Shown one piece after another: positions 23,018 through 35,612 of a stretch of DNA of 64,000 nucleotides. The stretch covers positions 41,977,948 through 42,041,947 of the forward strand of contig OX638370.1 in NCBI GenBank assembly GCA_951812925.1, written 5' to 3'. The number at the start of each line of letters is the position of its first letter. Position 1 is the stretch's first letter. A program made the translations under genes and the position numbers. The DNA comes from Calliopum simillimum. Lineage: Eukaryota; Arthropoda; Insecta; Diptera; Lauxaniidae. Under the pieces are notes generated by a model. It was not told the origin of the DNA. It did no database searches and saw only the letters and a program-made list of their open reading frames with translations.

Positions 23018-25462
23018 ACGATTTTAGTACAGTCATTTGGTAGTTTTACCTGGAAAGTTTTGCGGGATTTTAGCAAATGAGTTATTTCATAGATTTCGAT
23101 GTGCTCTTTCAGAATTTCAACTTTGCTACCTCGAGTCGTGTTCGCTCGCGCCGCCATATTGGAAAAATGGCGTCCAAAATCAGTTTTTTACAAATATCTC
23201 TTTAATGGTTACACTTAGAGAAAAATTTTGTGGCGCAATATTGTAGCTTATTTTCTATAAAAATGACCTCTTAATTGTTTCCGTACGACTTACAACTCAG
23301 GAGATATCCTAGTTCAAAATCTAAAAAAAAAAATAGTAAATTATGCATGCCGCTTATTAGTAGGCACAGTGATGTGTTGAGTTTAAAATTACAATAACTT
23401 ATGAACGGTGAGTCACACGTTCAAAGTAAAAACATTTGTTTATAAGGAATTCCTTTCACTATAAGATAATTTTAATTTTTTTTTCCATGACCTACAGTTT
23501 ACGAGAAAATTTTTCAACAAACCTAAAATTTAGAAAAAAACCGTTTTTTCAAAATAGCACCAAAAATGTTAGTTCTAGAAAAAATTTTTTTTTCGCATTT
23601 TGTAGAACGTTCAATTCCCTTTAAGGGTCTCTCCGAACTGTTTTTTCGTCCGACTTACCGTTTATGAGATATCGCGTCTTGAAAATTATTCAAAATTCAA
23701 CATTGTACTATGCTCCATACTACACTGGTCGACAAATTTCGAAAAAAATTTCGACTGGAGTAGAAGATGATGTTTTTTAATAATTTGGGTGTGCTGAATT
23801 CGAATCTGCAATCGGTTTTTCTCTATCAGGTCAGGTTTTGGAGATAATCCACTTTTTCGATTTTTGAGGTTATAGCTCCATTTTTTCGAACATATTTTGA
23901 GAAACCCAATTTTGATCGAATGTTTTTACACTATTATAGAGAAAAATTCTTAAACTTTCAACAAGTGTACCAATATCTAAGATCCAAATCAAATTGGCTG
24001 AGTTATAGCAACGAAAAGTTCATTTTTATAGTAGTTTTTTACACTTTTTCGTGTTTAAGCCAAATTAAACACGGTTTTTTTGCCAGTAGCTTATACAAAT
24101 ATATATTTTTTATATTTTAGTTCAATAGTGTATTTAATTGCAAATATTTGAAGTTCAATTTTAGAAAATCGGATTATTTTTTAAAAAGTAATTAAGGTTT
24201 TAGTGAAATAAGATCATATCAATTTTCATAGAAAACACAAATTATTTTTAAATTTTTGTTGAAAAAATTCAGTGTTTCTATCAAAATCTTATTTCACTAA
24301 AACCTTAATTACTTTTTAAAAAATAATCCGATTTTCTAAAATTGAACTTCAAATATTTGCAATTAAATACACTATTGAACTAAAATATAAAAAATATATA
24401 TTTGTATAAGCTACTGGCAAAAAAACCGTGTTTAATTTGGCTTAAACACGAAAAAGTGTAAAAAACTACTATAAAAATGAACTTTTCGTTGCTATAACTC
24501 AGCCAATTTGATTTGGATCTTAGATATTGGTACACTTGTTGAAAGTTTAAGAATTTTTCTCTATAATAGTGTAAAAACATATTCGATCAAAATTGGGTTT
24601 CTCAAAATATGTTCGAAAAAATGGAGCTATAACCTCAAAAATCGAAAAGGTGGATTATCTCCAAAACCTGACCTGATAGAGAAAAACCGATTGCAGATTC
24701 GAATTCAGCGCACCAAATAACTTTAGGAACACTATTTGGTTGCTCCAGTCGAAAATCGTGTAGACCAGTGCTATGTTCAATTTTGAATGATTTTTAAGTC
24801 GCGATATCTCAATAAGGGTAAGTCTGACGAAAAAACAGTTCGAAGAGACCCTTATAGGAAATTGAACGTTCTACAAAATGCATGAACAATTTTTTTTCTA
24901 CGACGAACCGTTTCGGAGCTATTTTGAAAAAACGGTTTTTTCTAAATTTTAGGTTTGTTGAAAAAATATCTCGTAAACTGTAGATCATGGAAAAAAAAAA
25001 TAAAAAGTTGCTTATAGTGGAAGTAATTCCCTATAAAAAGGTGTTTTTACTTTGAACTTGTGACTCACCGTTCATGAGTTATTGTAATTATAAGCTCAAC
25101 ACATCACTGTGCCTACTCATAAGCGGCATGCACAATTTACAAATTTTTTTCAAATTTTGAAATAGGATATCTCCTGAGTTATAAGTCGTACGGAAACAAT
25201 TAAGAGGTAATTTTTATAAGCTACAATATTGCGTCGCAATATTTTTCCCTAAATGTAATCGTTAAAGAGATATTTGTAAAAAACTGATTTTGACGCCATT
25301 TTTCCAATATGGCGGCTCGAGCGAACACGACTCGAGGTAGCAAAGTTGCAATTCTGAAAGAGCACATCGAAATCTATAAAATAACTCATTTGCAGAAATC
25401 CCGCAAAACTTTCCAGGCAACATCATTTTATTCTCCCAAATGATTGTACTATTTGGACTAAA
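23018..25462. repeat. Large palindrome, ~1.2-kb arms
   Basis: The left arm (about 23018-24225) and right arm (about 24262-25462) are reverse complements centred at 24250. The inner few hundred bases are essentially identical: frames at 23920-24120 (+) and 24380-24580 (-) translate to the same 66 residues. The outer parts carry substitutions and indels. Outer-arm landmarks are CTACCTCGAGTCGTGTTCGC and its complement. GAGATATC-type strings recur along both arms. No transposase, no resolved target duplication. The identical 66-residue frames are a result of symmetry and not evidence for a gene. Confidence 0.92.
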
Positions 25463-25464
25463 AT

Positions 25465-26505
25465 AATTTTGTGCCTTCTGACTTGTTCTAGTCATCATAC
25501 TGTGAACCGTAGCAATGTCTCTAAATGAGTTTCAAAATATTTGATAAGTAATGTGTACCTAAGTATATTTGTACGGATAGATGACGCGACAGTAAAGTAC
25601 TATTTCCTGCTTTTTATTAAAAGTAAAATTTAATTTTTAATATAAAATTTACCAACCAAAGTTACAGAGTAACAAAAAAAAAAAAAAAATTATTAAAACC
25701 CAAAATATCCTACTTGCACATGTTGAATGAAATTTTTATTTTGTTTTTCCAATGAAAAGGAATTTTGCTCATATTATCCTAGCTTTCTCACATAACCGGG
25801 AAACCAAAAGTATTGCGTGTTTGCTGTTCACTCAAAAATACAAATGCAATACACAGAAAAAAAAAAAAACAACTGAAAAAGAATTACAAAACGTGTACAA
25901 TACAACACAGGCAAATAGAAAAACTTTATTAAAATAGAAAATAAAGCCAACTAACTAACCAACGCGATAGTCAGCTTCAATCTCATCTCTAGCTGTGATC
26001 AACAAGGATTTAGCCATTGTAGTTGTAACTTTAATAACTGTTTTCTGTATGTGTACATATGTACGCACGTATATTTGCGGTACCCACTGTAAGCCACATT
26101 TTCGCGCCAAACGTACAAAAATAATTGAAAACACCAAGTAAACTTTGAAAACAGAAAAACTAATGCATTTTTTTCTATCGGTCTGAACGAAGTGTAAATC
26201 GGAAAAGGAATTTAATTTTGTGTAAATATACGAGTACATATGCACGGTGCTGAAATCAGTAGTTTAAATAAAATTTTGCTGAACTCGAAAAATTATTTTG
26301 TCTGGCGCTCTTTTGACTGAAAACTAACAACCTTTTCATATTTTTGACCTACTTAGGTTGTCCCGGCCCTTTTTTTTTCTGCCGACATTTTTCAGTTTTT
26401 TAATACAATTTCGATCGGAAAAACGGATTTTACTCAAAACTAGCATCGTCTAGGAAATACGTGTGAATTTTTTCAGTTTATTGAAAAATTGTAAAATGTC
26501 CCAAA
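25465..26505. other. Unassigned sequence
   Basis: AT-rich, with A runs near 25675 and 25856. No gene or repeat boundary recognised. Confidence 0.4.
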
Positions 26506-26510
26506 AAAAT

Positions 26511-26897
26511 ACTCGACTTTGATAGCCACTTTAAAAAGCAATTAGCAAATTGTGTTGTGTGAACATTTTGGTTGCATTAGGCCTTGAATCACAAAATACA
26601 ATAAATTTACTACATAAATATAGATTGCACTCAGCTTTTCGATTGATTCACTTCGATTTATCGCACTTGCAAAATGTTTGAAAAAACTTTTGTGTTGACT
26701 TTTACTCATTCAAAAATTATTTTCTTCTCAGCATCAAGAAAATGCGTCTGTTTGCTCCGGTAAATGCTCAAAAACTTCATGCCGTCATTACACGCGCTTA
26801 ATATTTGTCAAAACAGCCGCATTTGTTTTCTGTCAAAAGTTACGGGGGGGGGGGGTGCCCACACCCGGACCCTGCCCGCTGGCGATACCCTTTCCCT
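26511..26897 (+). repeat. Direct repeat copy 1 (pair with 27463-27846)
   Basis: About 385 bases beginning ACTCGACTTTGA and ending in a G-rich GGGTGCCCACACCCGGACC block with CCCGCTGGCG. The same sequence recurs 952 bases downstream with moderate divergence. An ATGCGTCTGTTTGCT string starts a short frame that is stopped after ACGCGCT here but open in copy 2. Confidence 0.85.
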
Positions 26898-27462
26898 ATC
26901 AATGGAAAGCTAGAGACCATAGCTAACTATTGGTGAAGAAAGTAAATTGATTTATTCAGTTGGAAAAATTATATCAAAGAAATAGCGAAGTGATCATTTT
27001 TGACAAAAAAAAGTTTTTAGTTTGGTTGTTGGCACCCTTAGAAAATTGGCTAAAAATGGGAAAATATGAGTAAAACGCAATCAAATGGAGAAAAATGAAT
27101 TTATTTTGGACACATTGATTTACACAAATTCATCATCTGAAGTGCAATAAATGCAAGTAAAATAAAAATTTCTTCAATGAAATCAGAAAACAAAAAGTAA
27201 AGTAAAGTGGAACTTTAATGAAAACACCTTAATTAGTTCCTAAGTTTTGTTTTTAATTTTTTTCCAGCAACTTTTGAATCAGTTTCTTCTGCGATATCTT
27301 TAATGTACCTTTTGATTCATTCCTTTCCACTAAAAAAGCGTCAAAAGGCATAAGAATACCATTTAGATTAGTAACATTGGCATCCACGACGATATTTCAG
27401 TAAAACACACGCTTTAAATAAAAAAAGAGGGGTGCCCACACCCGAACCAATTCGGGGCCCAT

Positions 27463-27846
27463 ACTCGACTTTGACAGCCACTTTGAAAAGCAATGAGCAA
27501 ATTGTGTTGTGTGAATATTTTGGTTGCATTCGGTTTTGTATCACAAAATATAATAAATTTGCTGCATAAATGGAGATTGCATTCAGCTTTTCGATTAATT
27601 CACTTCGATTTATCGCACTTGGAAAATTATTAAAAAAAACTTTTGTGTTGACTTTCACTTATTCAAAAATTATTTTCTTCTAAGCACAAAGCAAATGCGT
27701 CTGTTTGCTCAAGTAAATGCACAAAAACTTCGTGCAGCCATAACACGCGCTTTACATTTGTCAGAACTGCCGCATTTGTTTTCTGTCAAAAGTTACAAGG
27801 GGGTGCCTACACCCGCACCATTCCCGCTGGCGGTACTCTTCCCCTT
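27463..27846 (+). repeat. Direct repeat copy 2
   Basis: Second copy of the 26511-26897 unit. It is preceded at 27428-27460 by another GGTGCCCACACCCG block, suggesting that this GC-rich block marks a repeat edge. Family unknown. Confidence 0.85.
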
Positions 27847-27849
27847 CTA

Positions 27850-29710
27850 TTATTGTGAAGTTGGCGGCAAGGTTTAATAATATACGAGTACATTTGGATA
27901 TTGCATCCAGCGGCCTGAAGAATTTAATACAAGCGGCATATATAATTCCAATTTGTATTTTTCAAAGTTTGTTAGATCTATTCAAAACTTTGAATTTATA
28001 CTAAGTTTTTACTTTTTGCCAAAATTTCTCCCTCAATAGATCTTTCGGTCTGGATTTTTGTCCCAATTCTTAACATTGTCAGCATTTTTCGAGCTATTCT
28101 AGACCTTGAATTTTTTTTTCAACCTTATTTATATTTTTTGACTTTTTTTATTTTTCGACTTTTTCAACATTTTTGAATTTTTAAAATTTTTTGACATCTC
28201 TATAGTTTTCCAGTTTTTCAACATTTTTTGACATTTTTCGAACTATTTAACACAGAGCTATTCATATTCTTTGGATTCTGTATATATAAGAAAAGAAAAA
28301 CCAACTGCACCGCGCCCCTTTCAATTCCATGAAATGAGAGTTCAGACTAGAGGTTGGGATAGGTTAAATTTTTGAGGCTTGGCCCGGCACGAACACGAAA
28401 AAAACAAAAGCACGGGGCCGCACGAATTATTTCTACCAAAGCCCGGACCCGACCCGATACTACCATATTATTATACATACACACTTTTTTATGATTAAAA
28501 AAAAATTGTTCGTGTTATTTATGGGCCTCTAATTTTCGGGTTTTTGTGCTTAAAGTCGAGTCTGTCGCCAAAGGATAAAGGCTCGCGGGCCACAAAAAAA
28601 AAAAAAGAACACGGCCAGTGCCCACTTTCAAGTAGTACAGACTCAATATGAAAACCTTGTCATCAGTAGGGTACAGCAAAAAAGGAAAAAAACTTGGCAT
28701 CCTAAAGGATAACAAGTTGCCAATGTTTTAGTAAACGCCCCACAATGTCCCTTGCACTGACTGGACTATGGTCGGTCAGTCAGTCGTTTGGTTAAAGTCC
28801 TTGCTAAACTTTACTTGTGCACAGTTAAAATGTTTGTTGTTGACTTTTTTTTTTTTCATATTCTCACTTTTGAAATTTAATATCCGATTTAGACGCTTGG
28901 CTGATTTTATATGACAATTTCACATGGCGTGCAGAAATAACAAAAAAAAAAAAAAAACAAAAATGAAATCCTTTATCCGAAACTTTTTTTTGGTTATGCA
29001 ACAAAAAAGAAAAGAAAAAATTGTTAAGTTTTATAACTTTTTTCATAGCTTTTATTTTATGTATTGTTTTATTTCTTTATAAAAAATAAATGGTTATATT
29101 TTTATCACCGCATATCTATAGAAATAGTTGTGTCTGCTACTGCATTTTAAAATGCTGACGTGATTTTCTGTTATTTTTTATGTATTTTCGTCTGGTACTG
29201 ATTTTCTCAAATACACCTACTGTTGCGAAATTTAATCCTTAAATTATTGTTTTTACTTTTTAAGAGTTTGATCACTGTATAATGATACAATCCAATAATA
29301 AATCTTTGCTCACAAATTTAATAAAATTTTTACAAATCAATCACATAAAATTTTGCTACGAATTATTGTCAATATTCACTTAGAGTTTTTCACTCAAAAC
29401 TGTCAGTTAAAGTCATAATTAGTGCTTATCCAGACATTGAGAAAAATGCGCGGTAGTTAAATAAAAACTATGGATTTCCTATTTCCTACTAGACTTTTCA
29501 TACATTTTTTTAACTTTCTAGAAAAATGGTGTCGAGCACTTACAAAATATTTTTACAGTATGAAGTCTGGTTTAAAGGGGTATTAAAAATTTGATTCAAA
29601 GTAACACATTCCTGCCGATTAGTCGAATTTTTGAAGTCCTCTAGCTCATAAACCAGACTTTATACTGTAAAAATGTTTTGTATCTAGACCGAGGACATAT
29701 ATAGGTATAA
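27850..29710. other. Unassigned sequence with GC-rich patch
   Basis: No gene found. At 28376-28460 a GC-rich patch contains GGCTTGGCCCGGCACG and GCCCGGACCCGACCCG, resembling the CCCGG-rich subterminal sequence of some hAT-type MITEs, but I could not pair it with an opposite end. Confidence 0.4.
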
Positions 29711-29714
29711 CATA

Positions 29715-30637
29715 TTGGGTGTTGGAATTAGTTTTAAAGGTTTTCTAAGAGATGGCGTAACTATCAATAGATCGCATCGGGCAAACCTGTGACTATATTC
29801 ATTTCAAAGCACATTGTCTAAGCTTCATTTTTCAGTATGTGTCATTCCACTGAAGTGTAAACAACATATATTTTTTCTCTGTGAACATGTCGACTTTCGT
29901 TCCAACAAAACGCAATTTGCGGGAAGGTTTACTTTTGTGCTTCCATTTGAAGAAAAAAGCGGTTGAAGCACAACGATGAAGCACTGGCGATGAAAAGTGG
30001 ATCCATTACAATAATCCTAAGCGAAAATTATCGTGGGGACCACCCGGCCATGCGTCAACATTGACGGCCAAGCCGAATATTCATGGCGCCAAGCTTATGC
30101 TGTGTATTTGGTGGGATCAGAAGGGTGTCGTGTACTATGAGCTGCTAAAACCTAACGAAACCATCACTGGGGAACGCTACCAACAACAATTGATGCAATT
30201 GAGCCGAGCATTAAAGGTTAAACGGCCGGAATATGCCAAAAGACACGACAAAGTGGTTTTACAACATGACAACGCACGGCCACATGTTGCAAGAACCTTC
30301 AAGGAAACGTTGGAGGCGCTGAATTGGGATGTGCTACCCCACCCGCCTTATAGCCCAGACATAGCCCCTTCCGACTACCACCTATTCAGATCGATGACGC
30401 ATGGCTTGGCTGAGCAGCGCTTCACTTCTTACGAGGATACCAAAAAATGGGTCGATTCGTGGATTGCCTCAAAAGACGAGTCGTTCTTCCGGCGCGGAAT
30501 CCATATGCTGCCAGAAAGATGGGAAAATGTTGTAGCTAACGATGGATAATACTTTGAATAATATACATTGTACCGTTGTTTCTAAATAAATGCTCAAAAA
30601 CCGAAAAAAAACCTTTAAAATTAATTCCAACACCCAA
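29715..30637 (+). mobile_element. Deleted mariner with both termini
   Basis: The left end TTGGGTGTTGGAATTAGTTT and the right end, complement TTGGGTGTTGGAATTAATTT, are ~26-bp inverted repeats with one mismatch. TA lies on both sides (29713-29714 and 30638-30639). At 923 bp it is about 350-400 bp shorter than a usual mariner because of an internal deletion in the transposase. Because both ends survive it could have been mobilised by a relative's transposase. Confidence 0.93.
29888..30549 (+). pseudogene. mariner transposase, internally deleted
   Basis: It begins ATG at 29888 as MSTFVPTKRNLREGLLLCFH and reaches a TGA at 29978, about 30 codons in. The same sequence then runs, one frame over, into TGDEKWIHYNNPKRKLSWG, the first catalytic Asp block, and on through LQHDNARPH (second Asp) and YSPDIAPSDYHL (third Asp, 34-residue spacing) to WENVVANDG. 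The whole catalytic domain is therefore present, but most of the helix-turn-helix DNA-binding region is deleted and the join is out of frame. The catalytic part (30061-30549) is open for 162 codons. Closely related to, but not the same as, the copy at 21169-21816. Confidence 0.92.
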
Positions 30638-31033
30638 TAATTAAATATTACTAAAATCGGAAAAATCAAAATTTTTTGCCTCGCACTTCACGCACCCTAA
30701 TTTACATAATTTCTCGGAAAAATTGGGGAACCCATTTTGATATATTGTTTCAGGCGACATCTCTATCATTAGTATATTTTTATGAACTTTGGAATTAGTG
30801 CAAGAATTACATATGGCTGATTCTCCAAAAAATTTACCATTTAATGTCTCGGGGCTAAGAACCATGTTTAAATTTAAAATTTGATATTCAAACTATTTTA
30901 TACAGATACTAAACTAAGCTTCTATACGAATAGCTTAAAAAAAAATATTTTTAATATATGACTATAAAAGACGGCGTTCTTAAGCTCCAGTGAAAAAATA
31001 CTTGAGTTTCGACCCTCGAACAAAAAGCACTAG

Positions 31034-32899
31034 ATGACCGAGGAAACGTGGGGTCTTGTTGAAAAAAGAAGAAGCGCGAAAAAACTAAGAGACGATGCTA
31101 AAACTAGAGCGCAAAAGAACGTCGCCGAAAAGTTCTTTAACTCTCTCAGTAAAGAAGTCAGGCGATCGTGCAGACAAGACAAAAGAATAATGTATAACGA
31201 CCTCGCGAGCGAAGCCAAAAGCGCTGCAAATGCTCAAAATCTCAGGCAGCTTTACGATGGCAGCTTTAAATGGAAATCTCTTAATATCCGCGGACGAACA
31301 ACTAAAGAAATGGAAAGAGTATTTTTGTGATATACTAAATCCCATGTCTACCACATCCCCGCAACCAGAATCAGCAACTACAACTGCCGCTGTGACTCGC
31401 AGTAGTAGTCGAATACAAACATCACCGCCTACAATCGATGAAATAGTGAAAGCTATTCAAAGCATGAAAAACAACAAGGCCGCCGGTATAGATCAAATAA
31501 CAGCTGCACTGCTAAAGGCATGCCCCATAACATCAGCTAAAACTCTCCATACTCTGCTCACCAAAATCTGGAGCGAAGAGCGTTTGCCAGAAGATTGGCT
31601 ACATGGCATGTTAGTCAACTACCAAAAAAAGGTGAACTAACCGAGTGCCGAAACTATAGAGGCATTACCTTGCTCTCAGTACCGTCAAAAGTATTGACGA
31701 AAGTGCTTCTGAACAGGGTAAACGAAAAACTTGATTCGGCCATTCAAAAGCAGCAAGCAGGATTCCGGCCAAACCGATCATGCGTGGATCAAATCAACAC
31801 CCTCAGAATAATTGCCGAACAATCATGCGAGTGGCGTGCTGCACTTCAACTTGTCTTCGTAGACTATAGCACTGCCTTCGACAGTGTCTCCCGAGAAAAC
31901 ATCTGGGTTTCACTGCAACGAAGAGGTATTGCCGCAAAGGCCATAAACTTAGTACGTGCACAATATGAAGGCTTTAAATGCAGTGTGTTACACAACGGGT
32001 TGTTGTCACCGACATTCACCACTAATTCAGGCGTACGGCAGGGGTGTTTACTTTCTCCATCACTCATCCTTATCGTTCTTGATGATATCCTAGATAAAGC
32101 TCTTAATAAGGCCAAAAGGGGTATCCAATGGAACTTTACCGAACATCTGGAAGATCTCGACTACGCTGACGACATCTGCCTCTTATCGTCCAAACATTCA
32201 GATATGCAAAGCAAAGTTGAAGACCTTGTCTTGCAATCACAAAAGGCCGGCCTAAAAATCAACGTATCCAAGACTAAAAGCATGAAGTTAAACGCAAACA
32301 GGAATGACATCAAGTTTAGAGCTGGCAGTGATGACATCGAAAACGTCGATAGCTTCACGTATTAAGGCAGCATTATCTCCATGGATGGTGGAGCAAAAGA
32401 GAATATCAACTCAAGAATAGCAAAAGAAAAAGGCGCGTTTGCTCAACTGAACAAAATATGGTGTTCTTCCGTTACATCCACCAAAACGAAAGTGCTCATT
32501 TTTGATTCGAATGTGAAATCGGTTTTGTTATATGGGTGCGAAACATGGCTTGTTACTAAACAGCTAACGAACAAGCTGCAAATATTCGTCAACAAATGCT
32601 TAAGGCGTATACTAAAGATTTGGTGGCCTCGCGCTATATCAAATGCCGAGTTACATCAAAAATGCAACCAGAAGACTATAGCGAATGAGGTCAAGCTGCG
32701 AAAATGGAGATGGATTGGTCACACTCTCCGGAAACCACACAACGAAGTTTGTCGCCAGGCTCTTGAGTGGAATCCACAAGGCAGTAGAGGAAGTGGTAGA
32801 CCCAAAACCAACTGGAAAAGGTCGCTGGAAAAAGAAATACAAGAATTGGGAAAGTCGTGGCAAGAGATCAAAGTCATCGCAAGGGATCGCAACAAATGA
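31034..32899 (+). pseudogene. LINE reverse transcriptase relic
   Basis: The 5'-truncated non-LTR retrotransposon ORF starts just after the endonuclease domain (MTEETWGLVEKRRSAKK). RT landmarks in order: NNKAAGIDQIT, RLPEDW, CRNYRGITLLSV, QAGFRPNRSC, FVDYSTAFDSV (first catalytic Asp), SGVRQGCLLSP and YADDICLL (catalytic pair). After an in-frame TAA at 32363 (TTA Leu to TAA in a TYLGS motif) it continues with LLYGCETW, KLRKWRWIGHTLRKPH and SRGSGRPKTNWKR to the end. Frame changes lie near 31250 and at an A-run near 31625. The YGCETW plus RWIGHTLR tail is typical of RTE/L2-like LINEs; the clade is not certain. Confidence 0.9.
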
Positions 32900-33330
32900 A
32901 AACGTCTCATATTGGCCCTATGCTCCTCTTAGGAGTTAAAAGAGAATACATACATGTGGGAAGGGAGCCAGACGGACACCGAAGCGGACGGGTAACAGTT
33001 GCTTAACAGACGATATAAGTAAAACCTAACAGAAATCTGGCAGCACATACGAAATAAACGAGACTCTAAAATATGGACGACGATGATTTTTCAAAAAGAC
33101 GAACGGACAGTAGTTAGTTGACGAAGAGCAGTTGAAAAATACAGTTGTTGTGAAATAAGAAATAAAAGTTGTGCTAAAAAAAAGACAGAAAATAGATTTG
33201 AAATAATAATTAGAAAAGAGAATACAAAAACTAAAGTTGAATAAAAGAAATAATAATAAACATTGTAAAACATAATAATAAACAAAACTGAAGTGAAACC
33301 TGTAAATAAAACTAAAATTAAACATTGAAG
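32900..33330 (+). other. Probable 3' tail of LINE and flanking DNA
   Basis: Non-coding, A-rich sequence directly after the LINE stop. I cannot identify the element's 3' end or target duplication. Confidence 0.4.
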
Positions 33331-33530
33331 TGCCGTGGCTTTTATTTTAAAAAGAAGAGAATGCCTACATACATAAAGCTTATATCAGCGCAATTTTAGC
33401 GTTCGGTGAAGTCGCATGTTGCTGTGAAGTTGTTTATTCTAAAAAAATTTTTTGTGATTCATTATTTTTAGAGAGTAAATTTCATTATTTCACTTTAAAG
33501 ACATCGTGTTTTTAAATAAATCATTAATAA

Positions 33531-35609
33531 CACTATGCAACAAATGAGTAAACATTTTTCCCCAGGGAATGCCATTATTCATTTCATACGTAAAATGGGC
33601 TGCTAATTCCGAAAATCGCATTATTTTTTTTTTTTATTTTGTGTGGTTTTCGAGATATCGGTCATTTTCGATTTTTGGACCAAAAAAAAAAGATAGTTCC
33701 ATTTAAATACAAATATCTCAAGAATCAATGTTTGTATTCAAATGTATATGTCATATTAAAGGTAATTAAATTTCCTACAAATGATATTCACATCACTTTT
33801 TGGTTGGTTTTTTATTTTCGGCGAAATAAATTGATTTCTAAAAAAAATTTTTGTTTTTTCGATAAAATTAACAAAAAATCAAAATCAACTGCAGATTTAT
33901 ACAAGAAGAAATAACTTTTTTATAATTTTTTTTGTTTTTGTATCATAGACTAAATATTTGTGAAGAAAATAAGATACCACTTAAAAAAATCGATGGGGAA
34001 ATGCAAAAGTTGAATACAATTCGTTGATAAATTACTAAAATGCGTTTTTGCCAATTTTTTTCGGTTTTTTTTGGTAAACTGTCGATAATTTGAAACTTTT
34101 TGTAAAACACATGAGAAAATCCAAAAAATTCTTAAAGTAAGCGTTAAAACAAAATACCCGTGTCTCGTCGTTTTTCTCCAGCACGTCAGATTTTTTTTTA
34201 ATCGATTTTTGAAGTTTTTTAATCCACTGTACATGAAAAAAACAAAAATAACGCATTCTTGTGTTAAATCGATGCAAATAACCCTTACATGTGGGTCATT
34301 TTGACCCCCCCACATTTAGGTTAAAAGACCTACATGTGGGGGTTTTACAGGGTTAAAATTGTCTACAAAAATATTTTTCGTAATATCCTTCATAAGTTTA
34401 CTGAACACATGATACTCCTCAAATGTAAGAATCATATAGTTATTTGCATCGATTAACACAAGAATGCGTTATTTTTGTTTTTTTCATGTACAGTGGATTA
34501 AAAAACTTCAAAAATCGATTAAAAAAAAATCTGACGTGCTGGAGAAAAACGACGAGACACGGGTATTTTGTTTTAACGCTTACTTTAAGAATTTTTTGGA
34601 TTTTCTCATGTGTTTTACAAAAAGTTTCAAATTATCGACAGTTTACTAAAAAACCCGAAAAAAATAGGCAAAAACGCATTTTAGTAATTTATCAACGAAT
34701 TGTATTCAACTTTTGCATTTTCCCATCGATTTTTTTAAGTGGTATCTTATTTTCTTCACAAATATTTAGTCTATGATACAAAAACAAAAAAAATTATAAA
34801 AAAGTTATTTCTTCTTGTATAAATCTGCAGTTAATTTTGATTTTTTGTTAATTTTTTCGAAAAAAAAAATGTTTTTTTTAGAAATCAATTTATTTCGCCG
34901 AAACTAACAAACCAACCAAAAAGTGATGTGTAGGTAATTTAATTACCCTTAATATGACATATAATACGTTTGAATACAAACATTAGTTCTTGAGATATTT
35001 GTATTTAAATGGAACTATCTTCTTTTTTTTTGGTCCGAAAACCGAAAATGACCGATATCTCGAAAACGACACGAAAAAAAAAAATAATGCGATTTTCGGA
35101 ATCAGCAGCCCATTTTACATATGAAATGGATAGTGGCATTCAAGTGCTGAACACATTCGGTGCGAGCTGCGAGTGCGAGAGAAACCCGACCGAGATAGCA
35201 CGATTTTCTCTATATGTTAGAGCAAGATATAAAATTGAGCTTTTATTAAACGTCATTTATAAAAGCTCTCGCAGTGCGATTGAATTGATTCTATTTTTCT
35301 GACGATTTTTAGAAAAGAAGAACAAGACCAAACACAAAAATTTAAATTTATTATTTTCGACTGAATTTTTTAATTTCAATTTGAAGTTTAAATAATTTTG
35401 AAAACAAATACGTTTTTATTTTTCGGTTTTTGTTTTCATTTGTTTTCAATTTTCATAAAAAAAAAACTTACTCGCGACGAGTTGATTGTGTTTTTACGCA
35501 CGAGAAAAAGCTTAAAAAATCGTTTGAGCAAAAGCTATTTTCTCTCGCACTCGCAGCTCGCACCGAATGTGTTCAGGGCTTTACTGGGAGATTTGGCTGT
35601 TGCATAGTG
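33531..35609. mobile_element. CACTA-type foldback element, copy 2
   Basis: The ends are CACTATGCAACA and TGTTGCATAGTG, with TAA on both sides (33528-33530 and 35610-35612). Long arms (about 33556-34280 and 34440-35140) are reverse complements. The centre holds the GGTCATTTTGACC core and GGGTTAA. Subterminal GAATGCCATTATTC and GATAGTGGCATTC match copy 1, as do flanks inside the termini. The interior is non-coding. A separate element is inserted at 35142-35582, near the right end. Confidence 0.88.
35142..35582. mobile_element. TIR element inserted without target duplication
   Basis: The left end AAGTGCTGAACACATTCGGT and right-end complement AAAGCCCTGAACACATTCGG continue together through GTGCGAGCTGCGAGTGCGAG. 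Removing 35142-35582 restores GGCATTCACTGGGAG, exactly the sequence present in the empty copy (complement of 13159-13173). The inserted piece therefore has inverted ends of ~40 bp but left no duplication. It is 441 bp, AT-rich inside and non-coding. The superfamily is unknown. Confidence 0.8.
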
Positions 35610-35612
35610 TAA

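Noticed and set aside
23920..24580. Two identical 66-residue proteins on opposite strands
   Set aside because: The identity follows from palindrome symmetry. There is no start context, motif or domain.
33531..35609. Transib assignment because the end reads CACTATG
   Set aside because: Transib elements leave a 5-bp, usually GC-rich duplication; here the duplication is TAA (and TTA in copy 1), fitting the CACTA group better.
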